A stretch of 64,000 nt of DNA from Iris pallida (taxonomy: Eukaryota > Streptophyta > Magnoliopsida > Asparagales > Iridaceae), in assembly GCA_029216955.1 (NCBI GenBank), contig JANAVB010005597.1, positions 46,985,280 through 47,049,279 of the forward strand, in the 5' to 3' direction. This document shows, piece after piece, positions 34,962-45,557 of the stretch (position 1 is the first letter of the stretch; each line of letters begins with the position of its first letter). Under the pieces are notes generated by a model. The model was not told the DNA's origin. It saw only the letters and a list, made by a program, of their open reading frames with translations, and ran no database searches. Position numbers and translations under genes: made by a program.

Positions 34962-35300
34962 TAAATATGAATTAATTTTGACGTCCGTTAGCGAGAAAAC
35001 GGGAAAGAGAAATTAAGAAAAAAAAAAAAACGCCCATCCGAAGGACGTTTTTTGCTGACCTGTAACTCTCTCGGATACCGCACCCCCCAGAAAAAAAAAA
35101 TTAATATGGAAAACGCCCATCCGAAGGGCGTTTTCTGCTGACCTGTTCTCTCGGATGCCGCGCCCCCCAGAAAAATAAATTTAAAATATGGAAAACGCTC
35201 ATCCGAAGGGCGTTTTCGGCTGACCTGTAATTCTCTCGGATGCCGCGCCCCCGAACAAAATATTAAAATAGAGGAAACGCCCTTCGGATGGGCGTTTCCT
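34936..35300. repeat. Subterminal tandem hairpin repeats of the PMD-MULE
   Basis: Four to five copies of an 80-85 bp unit (starting near 34940, 35029, 35112, 35196 and, inverted, 35274). Each holds GAAAACGCCCATCCGAAG followed by GGCGTTTTC, itself a 10-bp stem with a 7-base loop. GCTGACCTGTAA, TCTCTCGGATGCCGCGCCCC and an A-rich spacer follow. Similar stems occur at the right end (GCAAAATGCCC..GGGCATTTTGC near 46445-46474). Confidence 0.88.
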
Positions 35301-35329
35301 GCTTACCTGTCATCGCCTCGGCTACCGCG

Positions 35330-35535
35330 CCCGCTCTCGGCCACGCTTCGCTGCCACGCGCCCGCTCTTGCCACGAGCTGCCACGCGCGCTGCGCCCGCT
35401 GCATGCATTCGCTGCCACGCCTCGGCTGCCGCGCCCGGTCTCCCTGCCACCCCTCGGCTGTCGCGCCCGCTGCATGCGTTCGCTGCCATGCTGTGCTCGC
35501 TGCCACGTCCCGTACGCTGCTGCATGCGCTATCAC
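35330..35535. repeat. GC-rich short-repeat tract
   Basis: CGCTGCCACGC, CTCGGCTGCCGCGCCCG and GCTGCATGC(A/G)TTCGCTGCC motifs recur irregularly. Open frames exist on several strands but are low complexity. It probably lies in the promoter or leader of the PMD gene. A 19-bp triple repeat of GCAGCTTTATTTGGTT follows at 35547-35600. Confidence 0.75.
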
Positions 35536-35923
35536 GCTTTTCGATGTAGCTTTATTTGGTTGCAGCTTTATTTGGTTGCAGCTTTATTTGGTTTTGGAGA
35601 CTGTGTTGGAACTTTGGAGACAGGGTTAGAACTTTGGAGACCGGATTAGAGCTGCTTTAGCAGCATTGTTGAGTGAATAAAAGGAGAACAAGAGAAATGA
35701 GTTTTTCAGAAGAAGAGAAAGGAGGAGAAGCACACGAAGGAAGCAAGAGTAGAAACAAAGCAAGAAAAAATACTCCTGTCTTGTTAACTGGTAATATGAA
35801 TTTATTTTCGAAAATTATTTACTTGCTATTTTTAAGTTGGTTAATGTTTGATTGTGTCCCTTACAATATTTATATAAGTAGATAATAATTATAGAACTTA
35901 AAAAATTGTAACGATTATTACAG

Positions 35924-38491
35924 ATGGCTACTCAAAATGATGAAAAAATACCCGGTGGTCCGACAACTCCATTCATTAAACATGAACGAGAATCACACGT
36001 TTCTAAACTAGTATTTTCGGGAGAGGTAAACTAAATTTTAGGTAATTAAATTTCTGTTTGTTAATATTATTAAATTGTACTAATAATGTATATATATATT
36101 ACAGCGCTATGATTATCCCGAAGTTAAATTACGTGAGCATGGTGAGTGGCGAGGATCATGGGAGTGGTCTGCAGCCCAAAAGGCCCTGGTAGCGTCGTTC
36201 GGTTTTGACTTTATTGACGCTATACGTATTAAACGCCATGACAGGGACCTGATATTGAGACTAGTTGAACGATGGTGGCCAACACGCAACACATTTCAGC
36301 TATCTTTTGGCGAGATGACCATCACTTTAGCTGATACAGCACAGATTCTAGGGTTACCTATCGAGGGTTACCCTATATACTTTCACGAGGGGTTGTATGC
36401 TTCTAATATCATTAGGTCATACCTCGGTATGGAGCCACCATCTGATATAGGAGGTCGGAGCACTGTTAGACTAACTTGGCTCCGGTGTACTTTTATGCAT
36501 CTTGATTGCATCGGCGATACGACGGTTGTTGTCGATGATTCACGGGTAATTTTGTACACTAAAAATTAAATTTTATTTAATTTAGTTCATATTAAGAGTT
36601 TAATTATTGTTACTTTTTAGGTGATTTATTGTACAAGAGCTTATTTGTTATGTCTTTGCGGTGCATTATTATTTTCCGACGCAACGGAAAATATGATCAA
36701 CGTCCGACTGCTACCATTTTTTCAATATTTGGGTACGCGCACAAAGCACACATGGGGTGTAGCAGTATTAGCACATTTATATCACTCGATGACATCATTC
36801 GTGACTAAGGTTTCAGGAGGTAAAATAGCCAAAAATATTTCTGGATGTCTAACACTTATACATGTATATTTATATTGCTGGTAGAACATATTTATAAACA
36901 GCTAAAAATAATTTTGGATGTCTAACACTATTGAACCTCCCATGCAAATTATTTTTGTAGTTCTGGAGTTACGAGCACTTTGCTATTGGTAGGCCACTTA
37001 CCATATATAGTGATCAACGAGTATATCCAGGAGGCCTTAAGTGGAACACTGAAAATATAGATTATCAGCATGTTGTCCACAAAGCTGTCTCCATTTACTG
37101 GAATCAATTTGACACATTAACCGCGTTTGATGTTAGTATATTAATAACCCCCCATATTTACTTGAGTTCTTAAATGTAAATTTTCGTGCATGTCTCAATT
37201 TACTTGTTCAACGTTACGTAGGTTTTCTGGCAACCCCAAAGTGTACCAGAAGATGTAATAAACAGTACAAGGGCATGAGTCTCCATCGATATTATATTAT
37301 GTTCAACGGAAATATTATGTTTCATCCGGCTGATCATGTAATGCGACAGTTTGGACTGAAACAGATGATACCTCTTGATCCTCTATCTTCTAGCATTTCC
37401 AAAGCTAATATAGAAGACCGGGCGGCCCACTTTCTTGTTGGTTGGTATTCCAGATTTAGCACGCATGGCGTAGAACACATGTCTGAAATTATGACATCGA
37501 TTGCAGATGGTAAGTTATAGAATACTTAATTTATATTTGAAAAAAATTATAAGGTGTTCTTTTCATGCCCTCATACTTTGTTGATATCTTATAGTGGCAG
37601 GTAACGAAGATTTTATAAGTTGGTATGGACGTCCACTAATGCAAAATCGAAGATATGAATTTGAAGAGCCCCGGTTCGAAGCACGAGCTATAGATGATCG
37701 GAGCCTGCATGAGCACAGGGGACGTGTAGAATTAACGGTATTAGACTATATTTCTACATATAATATCATGGTAATTTTTGTTAACTTTACAACATTAATT
37801 CAGTATGTATTATAATATTTAGGTGGACTGCATGATCCAGATGTCCCAAGTCCCCGGTGCCGATCCAACTGGGATGTTTGGGGATGCTTTAGAATATCTA
37901 CGCCAGCCCCTCGCACCCAATTTTGTACCGTTGGATGTCCCGGCCGATCACCCCGTAGGTATTGTCAGGCAGAGACACGCACATCCCCGTACGACCAAGT
38001 CACTTGCACGTTCTGCAGATGATGCCGAAGGCCCCTCACATCCTTACGCTGGTACCTCAGATCCTTATGCAGGCCCCTCATATCCTTACGCTGGTACCTC
38101 AGATCCTTATGCAGGCCCCTCATATCCTTACGCTGGTATCTCAGATCCTTATGTAGGCCCCTCACGTTCTTATGCTGATACCTCGGATAGTTACGAGGGG
38201 GTATCCCAGAGTTATCATGGAGCATCCCAGAGTTACGAGGGCACACCGCAGGACACTTCTCATACCTTTGATTGGGATTATTACAAGGAGACGACGGGGT
38301 ATTCATTGTTTGGTCCAAGCCATCTTGATCCAAGTAGCCAATTTTATTCGACCCCATCAGTGCTACCTTCACAAGTGGAGGAGCCACCGGAGGTCACTGA
38401 GGAAAGAAGAAGAAGGCTAGGTCTAAGGCAAGTAAACCGTAGAGACTATAGAAGGGATAATAGAGGCGGGTATTTTATTTTATTTCTTTGA
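35924..38491 (+). pseudogene. Plant mobile domain (PMD/MAIN-like) gene, one frameshift
   Basis: Seven exons with GT-AG introns: 35924-36025, 36105-36545, 36621-36863, 36961-37131, 37222-37509, 37595-37737 and 37823-38491. ATG 35924 follows an acceptor-like CAG, so a leader exon may lie near 35673-35790. The protein would have about 685 residues. The PMD spans roughly residues 30-450, with ERWWPTRNTFQLSFGEMTIT, LADTAQILGLPIEGYPI, TWLRCTFMHL, YLLCLCGALLFSD and HPADHVMRQFGL. A Pro/Tyr/Ser-rich repeat tail follows. In exon 5 one base appears lost near 37274, giving an in-frame TGA at 37276-37278. The phases of all other exons fit only if that base is restored. PMD proteins occur in plant transposons and in host MAIN/MAIL genes; their biochemical role is unsettled. 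Confidence 0.85.
38030..38250 (+). repeat. In-frame repeats in the PMD protein tail
   Basis: A 42-bp unit encoding PYAGTSDPYAGPS-type peptides repeats about three times (38040-38165). It then decays into SYADTSDSYEGVSQSYHG-like units. Tyr/Ser/Pro/Gly-rich repeats suggest a disordered C-terminal tail. Confidence 0.9.
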
Positions 38492-38512
38492 GAAATCATG
38501 TATGAAGGGAGT

Positions 38513-39311
38513 TTATGTTATTTTAAATAATAAATTATGTATGAAGACATTTTCAAAAGACATTTTCAAACAGTTTAAAAACCATGTCCATGAATCAGTA
38601 TTTTCTTTTTCAGCAACACAATAAGCAATGGGATATAATTGGTAGTTTGGATCATGAGCACATGCAACAAATAAGTTACCTTGATATCTAGATGTAAGAA
38701 AAGTAGCATCAATGCTAATAACAGGTAAACAACCGCTTAGAAAACCATCCATACAAGCTTTGAAACAAATAAAAATCCTTTGAAATACATTATTTCCTAC
38801 TGTTTTTAGAAAACATTTGCTTCCGGGATTGGTTTCCATAATTGTAAATCTATATTTTTCAAGATTACCATACGCATCAATGTAACTACCGTTAATTTTT
38901 GACAATGCAAGTTCCTTAGCTCTCCAAGCTTTGGAATATGTAATATGCAAACGATGGTCTCTAAGTATATCACACACAATGTGGGCTAGACTATAAGAGT
39001 TGTCATCTCTAATTTTACCAATTATTTTATTTCTTAACCATGCGGTAGTAGCCAGTGGATGATGTCCTCCTGTAAATCCACCTGAACATGAATGCCTTGC
39101 TTCAAATGTACGAATTTCAAAAGTATTATCGTTGCCAACGGCTCTAGCATATACTCTCCAACAACAATTTGGAGAATCACAAGTATATACAATTCTATGG
39201 GGATTATTATGTTTAGATGAACAACTAAAATTATATCTAATTGCTAGGTCACTAATAAAATTTCTAAATTCATATGGAGAATTAAATAATTTACCAACAA
39301 ATAATTCGGAA
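38513..39311 (-). pseudogene. MULE transposase, central part, 3' truncated
   Basis: The frame is open from 39311 down to a stop at 38513 and is not limited to the internal valine codon at 38977. In order it reads LFVGKLFNSPYEFRNFISDL and CDSPNCCWRVYARAV (MuDR DNA-binding-type region), GGHHPLATTAW, then VISIDATFLTSRYQGNLFVA and YPIAYCVAEKENTDSWTWF, the start of the MULE catalytic domain with its first aspartate (IDATF). It ends about 45 residues into that domain, so the second aspartate and the glutamate of the DDE triad are missing. The upstream coding part is 45558-46041, across the CACTA insertion. It cannot be active. Confidence 0.88.
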
Positions 39312-40419
39312 CACTACAAAAAAATTTCAGATTAGCGACGTCTAAATACGTCGCTAATCTCAGCGTAAACGTCGCTAAATCAATTTAGCGACGTTTAGGA
39401 CGACGTTTCAGGAACGACGAAAAAAAACGTGTCGCTAAATGAGAAAACGTCGCAAAACGTCGCTAGGGCGACACCATTTCGCGACGTTATTAACGTCACT
39501 AATTAGCGACGTGATTTGCGACGTTTGTTCTTTGACGCTAATCAGCGACGTAAAAGGCGACGTCGTGGTCGCCGTTTAGCGACAGTTTTGCGACGTTTTG
39601 GCGACGACGAGCTGACATCAGATTTGGTGCCACGTGTTGCCACGTCAGCATTTAGCGACGCTTTTAGCGACATTTACTGACGTCGCTAAAATGTAGTGAC
39701 GAATACTAACGTCGCTAAAAACGTTGCTAAATTAAAAATATATAAAAAAATAGGTTCCAAGAATACAAATGATGCTGGAACTGGAGCCTGAGCCAAAATA
39801 CAGAATACAAAATACAAAATACAGAATCCAATCCCTGGGTTCGCCGACCCCCTCGGTGGAACACTCAACACCGGCACGCACAATACATTCCAGAATATAC
39901 AAAAAATATAAAGAAAAAAAATACTATCCGCAACAAACAATGTCAATATATAATATCCTCAACAAACCAAATCAATATCCGCAAATACGTACAAACTCAG
40001 TATCCTCAACGAAAAAACTGAATATCCCCAAATACGTACAAAGTCAAAATACAAAATACAGAATCTAATCCCTGGGTTCGCCGAAAATACAAAAACAAAG
40101 AATGACACACAGTTTTAATTCATATGTGTTTTAAGTGTGAGAACGGATGGCTGAGAACACAACCCAAAATTCATTCTAGCATACATTAGTGTGAATCATC
40201 TATGTTCTGTACATATGGTGTAGTATACGTTCTTATCGAATCTAGTATCTAGTATCTGAAGAATGTAACAGAATCAAGATGAACTCACATAATGTAATAC
40301 TAAAATATCATCTACTACTATATAAGATATAGTGATAGGTTGTCGTATCATCATTGCCGAAGGATAAGGGTCGGAGGATAGTCAACTTCATCTACGGCTA
40401 CATAGTTACATGAGCTAGT

Positions 40420-40590
40420 CGTCGCGAAACGTCGCTATGACATCGCTAATAGAGACTAATTTAGCGACGTTAGTATGAACGTCGCTAAATTCTAATTATA
40501 TTCCCCACTAATTTATTTTCTCCCATTTTACTCTCTCACTCTCTCTCCTCCCCCCCTCCGGTGCTCTCACTCTCTCCGGCGCTCTCACAG
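40420..40590. repeat. Inverted copy of the CACTA right-end region
   Basis: AACGTCGCTAAATTCTAATT through CTCTCACTCTCTC is the reverse complement of the region near 45250-45350, next to the right subterminal array. A second right end therefore lies internally in opposite orientation, evidence of rearrangement or a fused element. Confidence 0.8.
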
Positions 40591-41190
40591 TACTAATTCA
40601 TATCTATTTAAGTGTGAGAACGGATGGCTCAGAACACAACCCAAAATACATTCTAGCATACATTAGTGTGGATCATTATGTTCTGTACATATGGTGTAGT
40701 ATATGTTCTTATCGTATCTAGTATCTGAAGAATGTAACATAATCAAGATGAACTCACATAATGTAATACTAAGACATCATCTACTACTATATAAGATATA
40801 GTGATAGGTTGTCGTATCATCATTGCCGAGAGATGAGGGTCGGATCGGACAGTCAACTTTATATATCTACGGCTACATAGTTTCTGCCTCGCCAGTCGAA
40901 TGGCTGCAGGAACTATGTCCTGATCACCATGTCGTACCGTAGATTAATGCAAATGGAGCTGGAACCTGAGCCAAAATACAGAATACAAAATACAAAATCC
41001 AATCCCTGGTTTTGCCGACCCCCTCGGTGGAACACTCAACACCGGCACGCACAATACATTCCAGAATATACAAAAAATATAAAGAAAAAATTCTATCCGC
41101 AACGAACAATGTCAATATATAATATCCTCAACAAACTAAATCAATATCCGCAAATACGTACAAACTCAGTATCCTCAACGAAAAAATTGA

Positions 41191-42051
41191 AGGAAGGATC
41201 AGTGCTTTCTAGTTCTCTTCCATCCATCCATTCCTCCGTTCTGATCAAGCCTCTTCCTTCTCCTCTAATCCACCATGGCTCTGGACCCATATGCTCCTCC
41301 CTACTTCCCTTCTTCTTATTTAACTCTCTCAGCCACATATGATACCCAGCTCAAGTGTAGAGGCGGAGGAGAAGAAGTGGGCAGGAATAGGAGGCCGGAG
41401 AAGCAGCACAGCCGACGGCATGACCTGGAGGAAGTACATAGGTTTTCTTCAACATTCGTAGGAGAACTATAAGGATATATCTTTTCACAACATGTCACCT
41501 TGTTAAAGACCCTTAATGTGAATATCATGTTACCGCGGTGTCGAAAGACTAACATGTCATAATTTTCTAAGCCGTGTGCTTTGACATAATCCTCCCAACT
41601 CTTTCCTCCGATGTAGTAATGCAAGATTACTACATAGGAGGAAAGAGTTGGGAGGATTATGTCAAAGCACACGGCTTAGAAAATTATGACATGTTAGTCT
41701 TTCGACACCGCGGTAACATGATATTCACATTAAGGGTCTTTGGCAAGATGACATGTTATGAAAAGATATATCCTTCTCCTACAGATGTTGAAAAAAACCT
41801 ATGTACTTCCTCCAGGTCATGCCGCCGGCTGTGCTGCTTTCCCGGCCTCATATTCCTGCCCACTTCTTCTCCCCCGCCTTTACACTTAAGCTGGATATCA
41901 TATGTGGCTGAGAGGTTCAAATAAGAAGAAGGGAAGTAGGAAGGAGCAGATGGGTCCAGAGCCATGGTGGATTAGAGGAGAAGGAAGAGGCTTGATCAGA
42001 ACGGAGGAATGGATGGATGGAAGAGAACTAGAAAGCACTGATCCTTCCTTT
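41191..42051. repeat. Large inverted repeat, arms about 425 bp, with captured gene pieces
   Basis: Left arm 41191-41618 and right arm 41630-42051 are almost perfect reverse complements around a centre near 41625 (TACATCGG/CCTATGTAG-type turn). The outer ends hold a leader-like stretch followed by CCACCATGGCTCTGGACCC, which resembles a captured translation start. The inner halves hold a B3-domain fragment. A transcript across it would fold into a long hairpin. Confidence 0.92.
41630..41780 (+). pseudogene. Captured B3 DNA-binding domain fragment (one copy per arm)
   Basis: The plus frame in the right arm reads GGKSWEDYVKAHGL, ENYDMLVFRHRGN and MIFTLRVFGK. The left arm encodes the same on the minus strand, about 41480-41618, with a few changes. 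This fits the second half of plant B3 domains (W-x2-F/Y-V...L..GD.LVFR..G...F.V.IF), found in REM-type and other B3 transcription factors. Only about 45 residues are present, without a start codon or the N-terminal half of the domain. It is a captured gene fragment, not a gene. Confidence 0.7.
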
Positions 42052-42699
42052 TGTGAGAACTGTGAAGAGTGAGAAAGGAGAGGGGGGTCTTTGATTTTTG
42101 CATTCATCATCATTAGAGGGAGCAACACTGGAAAAGTTGTGACGTTGATAGCATGAGAGAGGGAGAAGGGGAATGGAGGGAGGGAAGTGGCTGCATGCCT
42201 TTGGCTCACTTGAGCGGTATTTGTGCGTCAGATAAAATACAAAAAATTCAATTTTTCTCCAAGTGTGAGAACGGATGGCTCAGAACACAACCCAAAATTC
42301 ATTCTAGCATACATTAGTGTGAATCATCTATGTTCTGTACATATGGTATAATATACGTTCTTATCGAATCTAGCATCTAGTATCTGAAGAATGTAACAAA
42401 ATCAAGATGAACTCACATAATGTAATACTAAAACATCATCTACTACTATATAAGATATAGTGATAGGTTGTCGTATCATCATTACCGAGGGATGAGGGTC
42501 GAAGGACAGTCAACTTTATCTACGGCTATATAGTTTCTGCCTCGCCAGTTGAATGGCTGCAGGGACTATGTCCTGATCACCATGTCGTAGTCCAATACAA
42601 TCCAGAGATTGACACAATACTAATTCATATATGTAGTCCAATACAAATAGTCTAATACAAAAACAACCCACAATACAAATAGTCCAATACAAATAAGTA

Positions 42700-43316
42700 T
42701 TAATAGCTAATGAGAACCACGCAGCTCACGCAAACGCTCAGTGATACGATCACGCAACCACCTCGAAAAAGTGGGATCGCGACGGCAGGAGAGATGTAGT
42801 CCCTTGCAAGTGCTGTATCAATAGAACTCCCGGTCTCACTAGCTACCGGTGCTGGATGAATAGAACTCCCGGTCTCACTAGCTACCGGTGCCACTTCCTC
42901 CTTAACAGTAGGAGGAGCCACATCAGCATTCACTGTTTCCCTCAAACAACGTGCCGCTCCTCGGGTCATGGCTGCCATCTGGTAAAATCAATATTTACAG
43001 TGGGGAGCGGTTGAAAATGAATGAGAGAACTATCAGAGAATCACATAAAACTAACTAGAACTGAAATACAGTAATTGACAAATAAATGAGAGAACTATCA
43101 GATGTGATACTTGAGTATCAATGCGATACTCGAGTATCGTTATTGTGATTGCGATACCGATACACATAGGAATGGTCTGATACTCAGAGTATCGATATCG
43201 GACCATTCCGTATTACTCAGAGTATCAGTAATACAAAATGACAAAAATATAATACGTATAAAGAATTAGAAAACTTACATAAGCTTTGGCAGCCATCTTC
43301 TTCGTCATCTCTGTCC
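42700..43316 (-). CDS. Possible captured two-exon fragment, unknown
   Basis: On the minus strand a frame reading MTKKMAAKAY ends at a GTAAGT donor (43278). A TTTTACCAG acceptor (42979) leads into MAAMTRGAARCLRETVN, in phase, ending at a stop at 42700. A 42-bp tandem duplication (PVASETGSSI twice) lies inside. The upstream part fades at about 43316. I do not recognise the protein. The splice-site fit suggests captured exon DNA. Low confidence that it is expressed. Confidence 0.3.
43130..43225. repeat. Small palindrome around GAGTATC motifs
   Basis: GGAATGGTCTGATACTCAGA pairs with a GAGTATC..GGACCATTCC segment ending near 43209. ACTCGAGTATCG and ACTCAGAGTATC recur on both sides. Non-coding. 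Confidence 0.75.
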
Positions 43317-43370
43317 AGAAATCCGCTCTGAGTCAATCCTTTGCCCCAGAGCTCGAATGGACATCCTTGA

Positions 43371-43921
43371 GTAGGACGTATACTCTGAGAGATTACCTTT
43401 ACAAGAATGATATCAGTAGTGGGATTGAGTGTTGGAGGAGATATTATCAGAGTGTACGTCCTACTCAGATGGGTCTCTGACCGTTACTATTTTTTTCTGA
43501 CAGCATGGTAGATGTGCTCCGTCAACATATTCTTGCTCTGAGCCAAAACTTTGCCCCGGAGCTCAATTGGACATCCTTCGTGTAGAGCTCGAGCGAGAGG
43601 TTCCTGACAGCATGGTGGTCTCCTTTGTGAAAGGATTCTTGCTTGTTCCATCCTTTGACAAAGGAGACCACCATGCTGTCAGGAACCTCTCGCTCGAGCT
43701 CTACTCGAAGGATGTCCAATTGAGCTTCGGGGCAAAGTTTTGGCTCAGAGTAAGAATCTGTTGACGGAGCACATCTACCATGCTGTCAGAAAAAAATAGT
43801 AACGGTGAGAGACCCATCTGAGTAGGACGTACACTCTGATAATATCTCCTCCAACACTCAATCCCACTACTGATATCATTCTTGTAAAGGTGATCTCTCA
43901 GAGTATACGTCCTACTCAGAT
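43371..43921. repeat. Second large inverted repeat in the CACTA, arms about 270 bp
   Basis: Left arm 43371-43640 (GAGTAGGACGTATACTCTGA ... GACAGCATGGTGGTCTCCTT) and right arm 43651-43921 are near-perfect reverse complements around a centre near 43645. The same peptide (VELEREVPDSMVVSFVKG, then HHAVRNLSLELY) is open on both strands. It looks like captured exon DNA but I cannot assign a family. Confidence 0.9.
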
Positions 43922-44399
43922 GGATCTCTCAGAGTATCCTCTCCGGTTGGTTGTCCTAATTCACATGTGTTTTAAGTGTGAGAACGGATGGCTCAGAACA
44001 CAACCCAAAATTAATTCTAGCATACATTAGTGTGAATCATCTATGTTCTGTACATATGGTGTAGTATACGTTCTTATCGAATCTAGTATCTAGTATCTGA
44101 AGAATGTAACAGAATCAAGATGAACTCACATAATGTAATACTAAGACATCATCTACTACTATATAAGATATAGTGATAGGTTGTCGTATCATTATTGCCG
44201 AGGGATGAGGGTCGGAGAACAGTCAACTTTATCTACGGCTACATAGTTTCTGTCTCGCCAGTCGAATGGTTGCAGGAACTATGTCCTGATCACCATGTCG
44301 TACCATAGTTTCTGCCTTGCCAGTCGAACGGCTGTAGGGACTATATGTCCCGATCACCATGTTACCAATTAACCAACCAACAAAACTACTTGTTACAAA

Positions 44400-45300
44400 T
44401 ATCGGCACTATCGGTGCCCCTGACCAAGCCCCCCCTACACCACCCTAGCCCGAACCCTAACCCTCCCCTCTCCCCTGCTCCCCTCCCCTAGCCGCCCACA
44501 CATACCCACCCCTAACCCGAACCCTACTCCTAGCTCCCTTCCCCCAGCCGCCCTCGTCCCCCCTGTCCCACCCCTCCAGCCACCCCCCACTCACCCTCGA
44601 ACCATCCGCATCCCCCCTGCCCCTTCCCCCGAGCCACGTGCACCCCCCCAACCACCAACAACCAAAGCAGCCGAAGAGAGAGAGAGAGAGGGAGGGGAAG
44701 AGTACCACGTACCGGAGAGGGAGGAGAGTCACCGGAGAGAGTGACAGCGTCGGAGAGAGTGAGAGCGCCGGAGGGAGGAGGAGAGAGAGTGAGCCGGAGG
44801 GGGGGAGGAGAGTCCCCGGAGAGAGTGACAGCGCCGGAGAGAGTGTGAGTGCCGGAAGGAGGAGAGGAGAGAGAGTGAGAGAGCCGGAGGGGAGGAGGAG
44901 AGTCGCCGGAGAGAGTGACAGCGCCGGAGAGAGTGAGAGCGCCGAATGGGAAATGAACCCTAACCCGAACCCTAACCCTAGCTCCCCTCCCCCAGCCGCC
45001 CTCGTCCCCCCTGCCCCACCCCCCAGCCACCCCCACTCACCTCCAACCACCCGCATCCCCCCTGCACCTCCCTCCGAGCCACCCGCACCCCCCCAAACCA
45101 CCAACAACCAAAACAGACGGAGAGGAGAGAGAGAGAGGGAGAGAGAGGGAGGGGGAGAGTCGCGTACCGGAGAGGGAGAAGATTCGCCGGAGAGAGTGAG
45201 AGTCACCGCCGGAGAGAGTGGGAGTCGCCGCCGGAGAGAGTGAGAGCGCCGGAGGGGAGAAGGAGAGAGAGTGAGAGAGGAAAATGGGGAGAAATAAAAC
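44400..45300. repeat. C-rich and GAGAGA-rich low-complexity tract
   Basis: Two similar halves, C-rich with CCTAACCC and CACCCCCC motifs followed by CCGGAGAGAGTGAGAGCGCC repeats, lie at 44400-44945 and 44950-45280. The same composition occurs at 1-450 in the other CACTA, so it is a feature of this family. Long open frames on both strands are compositional artefacts. Confidence 0.85.
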
Positions 45301-45557
45301 GTTGGGGCGGAGATATAATTAGAATTTAGCGACGCTTACACTACCGTCGCTAAATTCGTCGCTATTAGCGACGTCCCAGCGACGTTTCGCGACGACTGGG
45401 TCATGTGATTAATATACGTCGTTGTTACGTCGCTTAGATCGTCGCTAGTAGCGACTATTAGCGACGTTTATATAAAACGTCGCTAATGTACACAATTTAG
45501 CGACGTTAATCGAACGTCGCTAAATATATGTCGCCAATTGAGCAGATTTTAGTAGTG

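Larger units (their letters stand above)
39765..44310. repeat. Two families of dispersed direct blocks inside the CACTA
   Basis: Block X (GGAACTGGAGCCTGAGCCAA...) is at about 39770-40080 and 40945-41190. Block Y (about 320 bp, AAGTGTGAGAACGGATGGCT through ACTATGTCCTGATCACCATG) is at about 40130-40430, 40600-40935, 42260-42595 and 43965-44305. A partial copy of its end follows at 44300-44365. The copies are very similar, which suggests duplication within the element. Confidence 0.9.
39312..45557. mobile_element. CACTA element inserted in the MULE transposase gene
   Basis: It starts CACTACAAAAAAATTTCAG and ends GATTTTAGTAGTG, with a perfect 3-bp duplication GAA (39309-39311 and 45558-45560). 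Subterminal arrays of TAGCGACG/CGTCGCTA motifs fill 39330-39725 and 45320-45545. No TNPA/TNPD-type transposase is recognisable, so it is non-autonomous. The interior is a mosaic of direct blocks, two large inverted repeats and a GC-rich GAGAGA tract, listed separately. Confidence 0.92.

Noticed and set aside
35263..35649. Overlapping frames on both strands in the GC-rich tract of the MULE
   Set aside because: Short-repeat low complexity upstream of the PMD gene, with no recognisable domain.
41275..41472. Small plus-strand gene beginning MALDPYAPP
   Set aside because: It has a good start context but runs antisense through the B3 fragment in an inverted repeat. It is probably a captured leader and first codons only.
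44457..45243. Frames of 168-249 codons on both strands
   Set aside because: C-rich and GAGAGA repeat composition gives long frames on both strands; the same tract occurs at 1-450.
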